The notes beneath the pieces are model-generated. The model did no database searches and had not been told where the DNA came from. It saw only the letters and a program-made list of their open reading frames with translations. From Streptomyces sp. Ru71 (GTDB taxonomy: Bacteria; Actinomycetota; Actinomycetes; Streptomycetales; Streptomycetaceae): 64,000 bases of DNA. The stretch is from positions 1-64,000 of the forward strand of contig NZ_PQSS01000035.1 in the NCBI RefSeq assembly GCF_002920535.1, in the 5' to 3' direction. The translations under genes and the position numbers were made by a program. Below, in pieces: positions 16,652-25,145 of the stretch (positions within the stretch are counted from its first letter, which is position 1; each line of letters starts with the position of its first letter).

Positions 16652-18238
16652 TCAGGGGTGGGTGTCCGGTGGGGAGGGCGGAGGTGCGGACGGGGGGCGT
16701 TCGGCGGCGGGCGCCGGGGTGGCTGGGTCTGCGGTGGCCGGCTCGGGAGCGGCAGGCCCGCAAGCCGCAGGCTCGGGAGCTCCGGGCTCGGGGTCCGCCG
16801 GCTCCGCAGCGGCGGCGAGTTCGGCGAGGCGGATGGGGTGGGCGATCGGGCGGTGGTGGGGTGTTGGAGCCGGTAGGTCCGGCAACTCCCGCTGCGCGAC
16901 CCGTCCCGTGAGCAGCTCGGCGACCGTGGGGCCGCAGACGCGGGCCTGGCAGGGGCCGAGGCCGGCCCGGGTCTCCAGCTTGGTCACCCGGGGACCGGCG
17001 CTCGCCTCACTGCCCGCCGCCCGGCACAGGGAGGCGTAGTCCGCTTCCTCGCAGCGGCAGATGACGGTGTCGGGACGCAGCCACCCCCGCCACGCCGCGC
17101 CGACGGGATGGGCTCGGGCCAGCCGGTCGGCGAAGGCGCGGCCCTGGTCGCGGCTGCGCCGCAGCGGGCGCAGCACGGGCGCGGCCGGGTCGCCGCCGGC
17201 GGCCAGCCATCCGGCGAGCGCCCCCTGAGACCGTGCGGCCGGTGCGCCGGCGACACCGGTGATCTCACCGGCCGCGTACACCCCCGGAACGCTGGTGCGC
17301 TGGTCGTCGTCGACGGCCACGAACTCACCGCCCGCCCCGCCGCGCAGCGCGCACCCGGCCGCCAGGGGCAGTTCGAGCTGCGGGCTGAACCCATGAGTGA
17401 CGCACACCGCGTCGACCGGGACCGTGTGCTCGCTGCCCGGCACCACCGACCAGTCGGCGCGCAGCCGCGCGGTCACCACCTCCTCGACCCGGCCGTCGCC
17501 GCGCGCCTCGACGACCGTGCGGCCGACGCGGTAGGGCACCCGGTGGCGGGCCAGCAGGGCGGCGTAGCGGGCGAGTTCGGCGGCCTTGCCGGCCTGCGCC
17601 GCGAGCTGCCACGGCCGGCGGCCCCAGCCCCGGACCAGGGTGGTCGCCGTACCCGCCTCCAGCACCGCCAGGACCCGAGAGCCGGCCTCCAGCAGCGAGG
17701 CGGCGACCGGGAGCAGGAACGGCCCCGAGCCGGCGACGACCACCCGGTCGCCGACCACGACCCGCTCGCCCTTGGCGAGTGCCTGCGCCGCCCCGGCGGT
17801 GAAGACACCCGGCAACTCCCAGCCGGGGAACGGCAGAACGCGGTCGTGGGCTCCCACGGCGAGCACCAGCGCGTCCGGTTGGAGCACCACTCGGCGCCTG
17901 CCACCCCCGTCGGCCGGACCGCGCAGGGCGTGGACGCGGGGGACGGCGGGCCGGTCCGGATCCGGGCGCTCCAGCGCCCACACCGAGGTCTCCGGCCACC
18001 AGGCGCACCGGGGGTGGCCGAGCACCCGGCGGCGGCGCCGGTCGAAGGCGTGCCAGCCGTGCTGGAGCCGTTCGGGCCGGGTGGCGCGGTAGGCGTCCGG
18101 CAGCATCCGGTGATACTGGCCGCCGGGCTGGTCGGCCGCGTCGACGAGGGTCACCCGGGCGCCGGCGCCGAGCGCCGCCTCCGCCGCCGCGAGGCCCGCC
18201 GGTCCGGCGCCGATCACCACGACGTGCCGCCGCGTCAC
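16652..18238 (-). CDS. FAD/[2Fe-2S] oxidoreductase subunit (HcnB-like, D-hydroxyproline dehydrogenase alpha)
   Basis: A 528-aa NAD(P)/FAD-binding protein. VIGAGPAGLAAAE starts the FAD fold, and a second dinucleotide-binding motif (VVAGSGPFLLPVA) is near residue 160. VICRCEE plus GLGPCQARVCG form a BFD-like [2Fe-2S] site near the C-terminus. It matches the alpha subunit of heterotrimeric amine/imino-acid dehydrogenases (HcnABC-like). The last 54 residues form an unusual Ala/Pro/Glu-rich tail. The GTG start overlaps the ferredoxin-like gene's stop (GTGA). It probably passes electrons from cis-4-hydroxy-D-proline oxidation to the membrane chain. Confidence 0.88.
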   Translation of the reverse strand: MTRRHVVVIGAGPAGLAAAEAALGAGARVTLVDAADQPGGQYHRMLPDAYRATRPERLQHGWHAFDRRRRRVLGHPRCAWWPETSVWALERPDPDRPAVPRVHALRGPADGGGRRRVVLQPDALVLAVGAHDRVLPFPGWELPGVFTAGAAQALAKGERVVVGDRVVVAGSGPFLLPVAASLLEAGSRVLAVLEAGTATTLVRGWGRRPWQLAAQAGKAAELARYAALLARHRVPYRVGRTVVEARGDGRVEEVVTARLRADWSVVPGSEHTVPVDAVCVTHGFSPQLELPLAAGCALRGGAGGEFVAVDDDQRTSVPGVYAAGEITGVAGAPAARSQGALAGWLAAGGDPAAPVLRPLRRSRDQGRAFADRLARAHPVGAAWRGWLRPDTVICRCEEADYASLCRAAGSEASAGPRVTKLETRAGLGPCQARVCGPTVAELLTGRVAQRELPDLPAPTPHHRPIAHPIRLAELAAAAEPADPEPGAPEPAACGPAAPEPATADPATPAPAAERPPSAPPPSPPDTHP

Positions 18239-18615
18239 AGCTCCTCCCCCGTCGGTGCATCGGCTCCATCGTCACGCCGGCCGGGGCCGGCGTCCGGTGG
18301 CACCGGTGCGGCGACCGGCTCCCGGGTCTGCGTGGTCACCACATCCCCCTCGCGGGCCCGGCGGCGGCAGGCGCGGACATCGCGCTCCGAGCCGACGGTC
18401 ACCAGGCAGTCGAAGCAGACCCCGATGCCGCAGAACACCCCGCGGGGCGCTCCGGAGCGCTGCCGGCGCCAGGCCAGGCGGTCGGCGGCGAGCAGCACCC
18501 CCGCGATGGACTGGCCCTCGATGCCCTCGACGGGCTCGCCGTCGACGGTGATCCGCAGCGGCCGCTCGCGCCGCCCGACGGCGTCGGACTCGGCGCGGAC
18601 GCGTCGGGGGCTCAT
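18235..18615 (-). CDS. (2Fe-2S)-binding small subunit (HcnA-like, gamma)
   Basis: A 126-aa ferredoxin-like subunit. The [2Fe-2S] cysteines are seen in FCGIGVCFDCLVTV and a later VRACRRRAR. ITVDGEPVEGIEGQSIAGVLLA is the standard beta-grasp start (first part of that segment). The C-terminal ~35 residues are acidic and Pro-rich. It sits between the two flavoprotein genes with ATGA/GTGA overlaps on both sides, so the three subunits are translated together. It is expected to shuttle electrons between the flavins of the D-hydroxyproline dehydrogenase. Confidence 0.9.
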   Translation of the reverse strand: MSPRRVRAESDAVGRRERPLRITVDGEPVEGIEGQSIAGVLLAADRLAWRRQRSGAPRGVFCGIGVCFDCLVTVGSERDVRACRRRAREGDVVTTQTREPVAAPVPPDAGPGRRDDGADAPTGEEL

Positions 18616-19811
18616 GCCGTCTCCTCACGTTCCATGCGGGTTCCGCCGCCCAGGACGGCCGGCCGGTCCACCCGGAAAGGGGCAGTGTCGATCTCCGTCG
18701 GCTGCCCGAGCATCAGCCGGCGCAGCAGCCGTGCGCTGCCCACCGACAGACCGATCCCGGCGCCCTCGTGCCCGCCGACGTGCCAGAGCCCGCTCAGCCG
18801 GGGGTCGGCGCCGATGACCGGCAGATGGTCGGGGACGTACGGGCGGAATCCGCCGTAGGCCCGCATGACCGCGATCCCGGCCAGCGCGGGGAACAGCCGC
18901 AGCGCCTTGGCGGCCATGACGGACAGGACGGCGGGGCGCAGCCGGTCGTCGAATCCGACGCGTCGGCGCGAGGAGCCGATGAGCACGCTGCCGCCCCGGG
19001 TGGACTCCACCACGGCCGAGGTCCGCAGCTCCCCGGCGCTGCTGCCGACCGCTCCCGCGTAGTCGGCGTCGTAGACCTTGTGGAAGACCATGGGCGGCTG
19101 CGGAGTGGTCACCAGCACCTCGCCGCGCCGGGGCCGGACGTCCACGGGTGCGCCGAGACGGGCGGCCAGCTCGCCGGACCAGGGGCCCGCGGCGTTGACG
19201 AACCCGTCGGCCTCCAGCAGCCCGGCCGAGGTGCGCACCCCGGTGATCCGTCCGCCTCGGGTGACCGCTCCGAGCACCTCGCAGCCGGTGCGCAGGGTGG
19301 CGCCCGCGGCGAGGGCTTCGGTGAGCAGGGCGGCCGCCGCGGCGGCGGGCTGCACCTGGGCGTCCTGCGGGTAGTGGACGGCGGCCGTGTGCTCGCGGGT
19401 GACGTACGGCTCCGCCGCGGCGAGGGCGTCGGCGTCCAGGTCCTCGGTGCGCACCCCGGCCGTGGCCTGACCGGCGGCGAAGCGGGTCAGTTCGCGGGCG
19501 CCGGCGTCGGTGGTCGCCACGACGATGCCGCCCTTGGGCTCCCATTCCACCGCCCGCGCGGCATGCTCGGAGCGCTCGGCGACCTCCGCGAGCACCTGCG
19601 GCCACAGCCGCCGGGACAGCAGGGCGAGTTCCAGCTCCGGCCCCGGGCCCTTGTCGGAGACGAGGACGTTGCCCTCGCCGTGCGCCGTGGTGGCCGACGC
19701 GGCCGCGCCGCGCTCGACGACGGTGACCTCGAACCCGGCCAGAGCCAGCTCACGGGCACAGGCACAGCCGACGATGCCGGCGCCGAGCACCGCCACGCGC
19801 GTTCCGTACAC
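18612..19811 (-). CDS. FAD-dependent D-amino-acid/hydroxyproline oxidoreductase (HcnC-like, beta)
   Basis: A 399-aa DAO-family flavoprotein and the probable catalytic subunit that oxidises cis-4-hydroxy-D-proline. AVLGAGIVGCACAREL binds FAD, FVNAAGPWSGELAARLG is the family's middle motif, and GLWHVGGHEGAGIGLSVGSA lies near the C-terminus. The GTG start at 19811 has GAGGAGGG upstream. It is the first gene of the five-gene operon. An 18-bp palindrome lies 12-29 bp upstream, overlapping the expected promoter. The family also includes hydrogen cyanide synthase and glycine oxidase; operon partners favour hydroxyproline. Confidence 0.9.
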   Translation of the reverse strand: MYGTRVAVLGAGIVGCACARELALAGFEVTVVERGAAASATTAHGEGNVLVSDKGPGPELELALLSRRLWPQVLAEVAERSEHAARAVEWEPKGGIVVATTDAGARELTRFAAGQATAGVRTEDLDADALAAAEPYVTREHTAAVHYPQDAQVQPAAAAAALLTEALAAGATLRTGCEVLGAVTRGGRITGVRTSAGLLEADGFVNAAGPWSGELAARLGAPVDVRPRRGEVLVTTPQPPMVFHKVYDADYAGAVGSSAGELRTSAVVESTRGGSVLIGSSRRRVGFDDRLRPAVLSVMAAKALRLFPALAGIAVMRAYGGFRPYVPDHLPVIGADPRLSGLWHVGGHEGAGIGLSVGSARLLRRLMLGQPTEIDTAPFRVDRPAVLGGGTRMEREETA

Positions 19812-19822
19812 CGCACCCTCCT

Positions 19823-19840
19823 CGTTCGATAAACCGAACG
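19823..19840. promoter_or_regulatory. 18-bp palindrome at the hydroxyproline operon promoter
   Basis: CGTTCGATAAACCGAACG has perfect 6-bp outer arms and lies 12 bp before the operon start. A copy matching at 16 of 18 positions lies before the adjacent XRE/cupin regulator (20555-20572). Shared sites strongly suggest that the regulator controls both itself and the operon. Confidence 0.75.
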
Positions 19841-19918
19841 ATGAGGAACGTAGGGCGGCGCGACGACCGCGTCAAGGGGCACGACGACAGCACGCGCCTC
19901 GAAGAGGCCAGGAGGACG

Positions 19919-20530
19919 TCAGGAAGAAGAAGGATGACTCTCCGCGCCTCCACCGGACAGATGCAGCCTCTGCCGCGCCCCGTACTGCAGCAGCAGAACC
20001 GAGCGCACGTCGCCGTCGAGAGCCGTGTAGCCGTGCGGCCGTGACGCGTCGAAGCAGACGTAGTCCCCCGGCCCCAGTTCCACCTCGTGGCCCTCCACCC
20101 GCACGCCGAGTCGGCCGGTCTGCACGACGGTGTGCTCCCTACCCACGTGACCGTCGGACTCCTGGCTGCGTCCGGCCCGGAACCGCTGGTCGAAGACCTC
20201 GACGACGGCCTCACCGGACTCGATGCGCTGCAGCCGGCGCAGGTCGACGCCCGCGCCGCTGAGCACCTCGGTGTCCGCGGCGCGCACCACGGTCAGCTCG
20301 CCGGCCGGACGGGCGTCGAACAGATCGGAGATCGGCAGCTCCAGCACCCGGGACAGGCTGAACACCGTCTCGATGGTGGGGTTGCCGGTCCCCGACTCCA
20401 GTTCCGACAGCGTCGCCTTGCCGATCCTCGATCGCCGTGACACCTCCGACAGGGACAGCCCCCGCTCGGCCCGGGCCCGTTTCAGGTTGGCGGCCAGCAT
20501 CGCCCGGACCGACCCCTCGAAGACGCTCAC
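19919..20530 (-). CDS. XRE-family regulator with cupin sensor (hydroxyproline operon)
   Basis: A regulator of about 203 aa. The helix-turn-helix is at residues ~12-65 (LSLSEVSRRSRIGKATLSEL), and the C-terminal cupin (residues ~125-190) contains EGHEVELGPGDYVCFDASRPHGY. PuuR-like proteins of this build bind amine or amino-acid metabolites. The GTG at 20530 has AGGA 8 bp upstream; a start at 20581 would place the operator inside the coding region. It lies 107 bp before the hydroxyproline operon on the same strand, and both promoters carry the same palindrome. Confidence 0.87.
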   Translation of the reverse strand: MSVFEGSVRAMLAANLKRARAERGLSLSEVSRRSRIGKATLSELESGTGNPTIETVFSLSRVLELPISDLFDARPAGELTVVRAADTEVLSGAGVDLRRLQRIESGEAVVEVFDQRFRAGRSQESDGHVGREHTVVQTGRLGVRVEGHEVELGPGDYVCFDASRPHGYTALDGDVRSVLLLQYGARQRLHLSGGGAESHPSSS

Positions 20531-20554
20531 GCCGCGTTGTCCTTCACTTTCCTT

Positions 20555-20572
20555 CGTTCGGTAAACCGTACG
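20555..20572. promoter_or_regulatory. 18-bp near-palindrome upstream of the XRE/cupin gene
   Basis: CGTTCGGTAAACCGTACG lies 25 bp before the regulator's GTG start and just after the MBL-hydrolase stop codon. It differs from the operon-promoter site (19823-19840) at two positions, consistent with autoregulation. Confidence 0.75.
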
Positions 20573-20597
20573 GCCGCACACCGGCGCGCGTCCAGGG

Positions 20598-21782
20598 TCA
20601 GTCGTCCCCGACCAGATCCAGCCCCCGGGCCGTCCGCAGCCCCACCTCCGGGGCCGGCCAGCTGCGGGTGAGCCGCTGGGACACGCCGCGCCACCAGGGA
20701 CGGGTGGGCAGTTCGCCGTCCGGTTCGAACGGCGCTCCCGGCACCGGGACCGCGACGGACTGCCCGACCGCCTCCCCGGCCGCCAGCGTCCACTCGCCCG
20801 GCTCGGCCCACGGGTGCGGGGCGAGGTTGAAGGTGCCCCAGTGGATCGGCAGCAGCACCCCGTGCGGGGTGCCGCCCTGCAGGTCGAGGTGGGCGCGCAC
20901 GCCCTCCTCGGGAGTCATGTGGATGTCCGGCCAGAACTCGCTGTACGCCCCGATCTGGATCATCGTCGCGTCGAACGGCCCGTGATCGGCGCCGATCTCC
21001 CGGAAGCCGTCGAAGTAGCCGGTGTCGCCGCTGTGGTAGATCCGGTGCCGCTCACCGGCGACGACCCAGGACGCCCACAGCGTGTGCTGGGTGTTGCGCA
21101 GGCCGCGGCCGCAGAAGTGGCGGGCCGGGGTGGCGGTGAGGGTGAGGTTGCCGCCCACCTTGGTGTCCTCGTGCCAGTCCAGCTCGCGCAGCCGGCTCTC
21201 CGCGACGCCCCAGCGCTCCAGATGCGCGCCGACGCCGAGCGGCACCGCGAACAGGGTGTCCGTGCCGGCCAGCGCCTTGATCGTGGGCATGTCGAGGTGG
21301 TCGTAGTGGTCGTGGGAGATGACGACGACGTCGACCGGACCGAGGGCGGCGAGCGGCAGCGGCGCCGGGTGCAGCCGCTTGGGGCCGGCGAACGGGAACG
21401 GCGAGCAGCGCTCGCCCCAGACCGGGTCGAACAGCACCCGCTGTCCGTCGATCTCGGCGAGCACGCTGGAGTGGCCCATCCAGGTCAGCCGCAGCCCCGA
21501 GGCCGGCGGCCGGGCGAGGTCGGCGAGCGTGGTGGCGTGCACGGGGACCGTGCCCGTCGGGGAGCGCCGGGGCCGGGCCTCCTTGTCGAAGTAGACCTTG
21601 GCGAAGTCGGTCGCGGAGCCGGCGGGGCGGGTGCGGGCCGGGCCGCCGGGGTTCACGAACACCCCGTCCTCGAAGTGGGGCGAGCGGCGGATGCGCGCCA
21701 TGCGCTCACCTGCGGGGTCGGCGCCGAAGGCCGCGGGCCGCAGCGCGCGGAGCCCGGAGCTCATGGGACGGGAGCCGGTCAC
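20598..21782 (-). CDS. MBL-fold metallo-hydrolase (NAPE-PLD/UlaG-like)
   Basis: A 394-aa metallo-beta-lactamase-fold hydrolase. The binuclear metal site is VISHDHYDHLD, with further ligands at TPARHF and YHSGDTGYF and a late PIHWGTFNL. Order and spacing match the NAPE-hydrolysing phospholipase D/UlaG-like branch, which cleaves phosphodiester or lactone bonds. The GTG start has GGAGGT close upstream. It precedes the XRE/cupin gene by 67 bp but the operator between them suggests separate control. The substrate is not known. Confidence 0.9.
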   Translation of the reverse strand: MTGSRPMSSGLRALRPAAFGADPAGERMARIRRSPHFEDGVFVNPGGPARTRPAGSATDFAKVYFDKEARPRRSPTGTVPVHATTLADLARPPASGLRLTWMGHSSVLAEIDGQRVLFDPVWGERCSPFPFAGPKRLHPAPLPLAALGPVDVVVISHDHYDHLDMPTIKALAGTDTLFAVPLGVGAHLERWGVAESRLRELDWHEDTKVGGNLTLTATPARHFCGRGLRNTQHTLWASWVVAGERHRIYHSGDTGYFDGFREIGADHGPFDATMIQIGAYSEFWPDIHMTPEEGVRAHLDLQGGTPHGVLLPIHWGTFNLAPHPWAEPGEWTLAAGEAVGQSVAVPVPGAPFEPDGELPTRPWWRGVSQRLTRSWPAPEVGLRTARGLDLVGDD

Positions 21783-21962
21783 GGCACCTCCAGGAAGAGT
21801 CGGGGCGTTCCATTATGGTCCGCTGCCGTCGGCACCGGCGCGGGGACGGGGCGTGTGCACCGCTCGTCCACTCTGGCCGGGCCGGTGCGCGGCGCGCGGC
21901 CTGTGTTTTCCGCCCACCGGCCAGGGGCACGCGCAAGAGGGAGGACCCAGGAAAGGACCGCC

Positions 21963-22136
21963 ATGAGTGCCGGAGAGAAGGCCAAGGCCAGGGCCGAGCA
22001 GGTGGTCGGGAAAGCCGTGCGGAAGGTGGCCCACGCGGTCGGCGACAGGACGACCGAGGCGAAGGGCGCCGCGCTGGAGGCGCGCGGCAAGGCGCGCAGC
22101 GCCAAGGAGAAGGCGAAGGGCGCCTTCGGACACTGA
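21963..22136 (+). CDS. CsbD-like small stress protein
   Basis: A 57-aa, Lys/Ala/Glu-rich, probably helical protein of the CsbD family (MSAGEKAKARAEQVVGK start, a central GDRTTEAKGAA repeat-like segment, and AKGAFGH at the end). CsbD proteins rise in general stress through sigma-B-type control, but their molecular role is unknown. AGGAAAGGA lies just before the ATG. It is transcribed divergently from the MBL hydrolase, and an intrinsic terminator follows about 140 bp downstream. Confidence 0.85.
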   Translation: MSAGEKAKARAEQVVGKAVRKVAHAVGDRTTEAKGAALEARGKARSAKEKAKGAFGH

Positions 22137-22274
22137 CCATCACCGGGAGACGGACGAGGCGCGGCAGCGCGCCGGAGGCCGTCGGGTAACGGAGAACCGG
22201 GCTGCCGCGCTGCAAGAGGTGAGGTGTGCCGTCACACTGGGCCGTCACCCTGAGCCGTCACGCTGAGCCGCCCC

Positions 22275-22295
22275 ATGGCCGGCGAGGCCATTTTT
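22275..22295 (+). terminator. intrinsic terminator after csbD-like gene
   Basis: The stem ATGGCC/GGCCAT with loop GGCGA is followed by TTTT. This is a classic rho-independent terminator, rare in such GC-rich DNA. It separates the csbD-like gene from the BNR-protein promoter; the rest of 22137-22447 shows no gene. Confidence 0.75.
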
Positions 22296-22447
22296 CACAA
22301 TCATTACGTTTGTCGCTCTATAAAGTCCCCGTAAACCCCTGTGGTTGGGGCAGGACAGCGCAGTACGGTTCCGGCGCTCGGCAGTAGGAGATCCAGTGCG
22401 GCCGTAGGGGCGGCCGCCACTTACGCCGAAGAAGCCGGAGTCGGTCC

Positions 22448-25099
22448 ATGCATGTGTATTCCGCACGGCGCAGATCGCGCCGCGGGGCGGACAGCGGCGG
22501 CAGAGCGGCACTCGCCGCCGTCGCCGCCGCGCTCCTGATAGCGGGGACGGGATCCGTCGTCGCGTACGGGGCGAGCGACACGGACGGCAGCCACCATGAC
22601 GTGGCGGGCGAGGAGTCCCACGAACTGATGGAGTCCCTGGACTCGTTCAACGAGCCGAGGCTCTCCCCCAGCGGACAGATCGCGCCGGGCGCGTACGCCG
22701 GCGCCTGGGCACACATCAGGAACATGCCGGTCAGGACCGGCAATTGGAGCGAGGTCACCACTTCCCCGTACGACGAGGACGCGCCGCACTACCGGGACCG
22801 TTCCGCCTCCAACTCCGGCGGAGGCGCGGGGCACTCGGCGGGCCGTATCGCCGCACTGGCCACCGATCCGACGCACCAGGGCGTGGTGTACGCGGGCGCC
22901 GCCGGCGGTGGCGTGTTCCGCTCCGCCGACGACGGCCGGACCTGGACGCCGATCGCCGACCGGCTGCCCGCCCTGTCCGTCGGCGCCCTCGCGGTCGCGC
23001 CCGACGGCTCGCTGTGGCTGGCCACCGGCGAGGCGACCACCGCCTCCGACAACTATCTCGGCAGCGGCGTCTACCGCCTCGCCGACCCGGTCACCGGCAG
23101 CTTCGCGGAGAGCGACAAGGTGGGCGGTACGGAGCTGGATTCGGCCTCCATCCACACCGTCACCTTCGACAAGGCCGCCGGCTACGTCTTCGCGGCGTCC
23201 TCGCACGGCGTCTTCCGGCGTCCGCTGGCGGCGGGGCAGTCCACCGCCTGGACCAAGGTCCTGGCCCCCTGCGCGGGCGTCGGCATCGGCGGCGTGGCCT
23301 GCGGAGTGGACGGCCACTACGCGGACATCGCCAACGACATCGCCGTACAGCCCGGCAGCGACGGCAGGAAGCTGCTGGCCAACGTGGCCTGGCGCGGCGG
23401 CGCCGCGTACAACGGCTTCTACTACTCCGACGACGCCGGCACCACCTGGAAGAGGGCCAACCCGACCGGTGCGATCAACCCCGCCGAGATCGGCAACGCC
23501 GCCTTCGCCTACGCGGCCGACGGCAGCAGGCTGTACGTCTCGATGGAGTCCCCGAAGCTGCTGAACAAGTCCTCGGGCTCCGGCGTCTATTCGGTCCTCG
23601 CCGGCGTGTACGTGAGCCCGAGCGGCAACGCGAGCGGCTCGTTCCAGCAGATCGCGAACTCCTCGTCGCTGTCGACGAGCGGCTCCGCGATGAAGGTCAA
23701 CGAGATCGGCGCCGGCTACCAGCCCGGCTCCCAGTCCTGGTACGACCAGGTGATCGCGGTCGACCCGAGCGACCCGGACCATGTCTACCTGGGCCTTGAG
23801 GAGATGTTCGAGTCCCGGAACGGCGGCGCCACCTGGAAGTCGATCGGCCGGTACTGGGACTTCGGCATGTCCTGCTTCTCGTACGACCCGGCCGCGAACT
23901 CCTGCGACGGCGACGTGATGCACTCCGACCAGCACGCCCTCGCCTTCTCCCAGTGGAAGGGCGGCACGCCGGAGGTCTTCGTCGGCAACGACGGCGGCGC
24001 CTACGCCCGTCCGACGACGCAGACGACCGCCGGCTGGCGCAACCTCAACGAGTCGGGCACCCTGCGCAATCTGCAGTACTACTCGGTGCGCGCCGGGAGG
24101 ATGACCGACGGCAGCGGTGACGCCGTCTGGGGCGGCCTGCAGGACAACGGCGTCTCCCTGCTCGCCCCCAAGAGCGCCACCTACCAGGGCGCGCAGCTCA
24201 ACCCGACCGGCGAGATGGTCTCCCCGTTCGGCGGTGACGGCGGCGACCAGCTGGTCAACCCCGCCAACGGATGCCAGACGGTCGGCGAGTACGTCGACCT
24301 CGCGCTGCAGATCACGAACAACTGCGGCTACACCGCGAGCGACGACGGCTCCGAGGACGTGATCACCGACATCGCCCCCGGCGACCCGGGGGCCCGCTTC
24401 ATCGCGCCGTTCAGCGCGGACGAGACCGACCCGAACGGCCTGTGGGTCGCGGGCGGCCAGTACGTGTGGGGCAACACCAAGACCTGGCAGAGCACTTCGG
24501 GCGCCGACTGGACCAAGCTGTACGACCTGGGCGCCGGGCACTCCGCCTCGGCGGTCGCCAGCCGCAGCCATGTGACGTGGGCGGCCTGGTGCGGCCCCTG
24601 CTCGGCGGTCGACGGGACCTTCGGACGCGGTATCGCCACCGACTTCGGCGGCACCTGGCACCAGGTGAACCTGCCCGCCGCCTTCCCCAACCGCTACATC
24701 TCCTCGCTGGCCATCGACCCTGCCGACGCCTCCGGCAAGACGGTCTACGCGGTGATCAACGGCTTCTCGCGGCACTGGAACGAGGGCCCCGGCGCCGGCT
24801 ACGGCCACGTCTGGAAGACCGCCGACGGCGGCGCCACCTGGACGGACGTCAGCGGCGACGCCTCGGCGTCGGACTCCTTCCCGGACGCCCCCGCCAACGC
24901 GGCGCTCGTCACCAGAAGCGGCACCCTGGTGGTCGCCACCGACCTGGGCGTGTTCACCAGCACCTCGACGGGTCACTGGGCCCGCCTGGGCACCGGCCTG
25001 CCCACCTCGCCGGCGGTCTACCTCTCGCCGAGCCCGGACGGGGGTCAGCTGTACGTGGCCACCCACGGCCGCGGCATCTGGAAGACGCGGACGCCGTGA
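22448..25099 (+). CDS. secreted BNR/sialidase-fold repeat protein
   Basis: An 883-aa exported protein. A basic N-terminus (RRRSRRG) and hydrophobic core (AALAAVAAALLIAG) form a signal peptide ending near residue 40. The rest is a string of beta-propeller blades with BNR/Asp-box motifs: SADDGRTWTPI, SDDAGTTWKRA, SRNGGATWKSI and TADGGATWTDV. This resembles Vps10/xyloglucanase-like two-propeller glycoside hydrolases, but I cannot identify catalytic acids with confidence. It may bind or cleave a polysaccharide outside the cell. It is monocistronic, with a hairpin terminator downstream. Confidence 0.85.
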   Translation: MHVYSARRRSRRGADSGGRAALAAVAAALLIAGTGSVVAYGASDTDGSHHDVAGEESHELMESLDSFNEPRLSPSGQIAPGAYAGAWAHIRNMPVRTGNWSEVTTSPYDEDAPHYRDRSASNSGGGAGHSAGRIAALATDPTHQGVVYAGAAGGGVFRSADDGRTWTPIADRLPALSVGALAVAPDGSLWLATGEATTASDNYLGSGVYRLADPVTGSFAESDKVGGTELDSASIHTVTFDKAAGYVFAASSHGVFRRPLAAGQSTAWTKVLAPCAGVGIGGVACGVDGHYADIANDIAVQPGSDGRKLLANVAWRGGAAYNGFYYSDDAGTTWKRANPTGAINPAEIGNAAFAYAADGSRLYVSMESPKLLNKSSGSGVYSVLAGVYVSPSGNASGSFQQIANSSSLSTSGSAMKVNEIGAGYQPGSQSWYDQVIAVDPSDPDHVYLGLEEMFESRNGGATWKSIGRYWDFGMSCFSYDPAANSCDGDVMHSDQHALAFSQWKGGTPEVFVGNDGGAYARPTTQTTAGWRNLNESGTLRNLQYYSVRAGRMTDGSGDAVWGGLQDNGVSLLAPKSATYQGAQLNPTGEMVSPFGGDGGDQLVNPANGCQTVGEYVDLALQITNNCGYTASDDGSEDVITDIAPGDPGARFIAPFSADETDPNGLWVAGGQYVWGNTKTWQSTSGADWTKLYDLGAGHSASAVASRSHVTWAAWCGPCSAVDGTFGRGIATDFGGTWHQVNLPAAFPNRYISSLAIDPADASGKTVYAVINGFSRHWNEGPGAGYGHVWKTADGGATWTDVSGDASASDSFPDAPANAALVTRSGTLVVATDLGVFTSTSTGHWARLGTGLPTSPAVYLSPSPDGGQLYVATHGRGIWKTRTP

Positions 25100-25104
25100 C
25101 GCCG

Positions 25105-25136
25105 AGGCCCCCGGACCGATCGGGGCCCGGGGGCCT
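25105..25136. terminator. bidirectional hairpin terminator
   Basis: AGGCCCCCGG and its complement CCGGGGGCCT form a 10-bp stem around a 12-base loop. It sits between the convergent BNR-protein and hypothetical genes and probably serves both. Confidence 0.75.
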
Positions 25137-25145
25137 TCGTCGCGC

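Noticed and set aside
16652..19811. Reading the three oxidoreductase genes as a hydrogen cyanide synthase (hcnABC)
   Set aside because: The families are related, but linkage to a hydroxyproline epimerase and a DHDPS-family deaminase in one operon fits D-hydroxyproline dehydrogenase much better.
22421..25066. An 881-codon open frame on the minus strand
   Set aside because: It lies entirely antisense to the BNR-repeat gene, reads as low-complexity Ala/Gly/Arg/Val, and matches no family. It is a GC-driven shadow frame.
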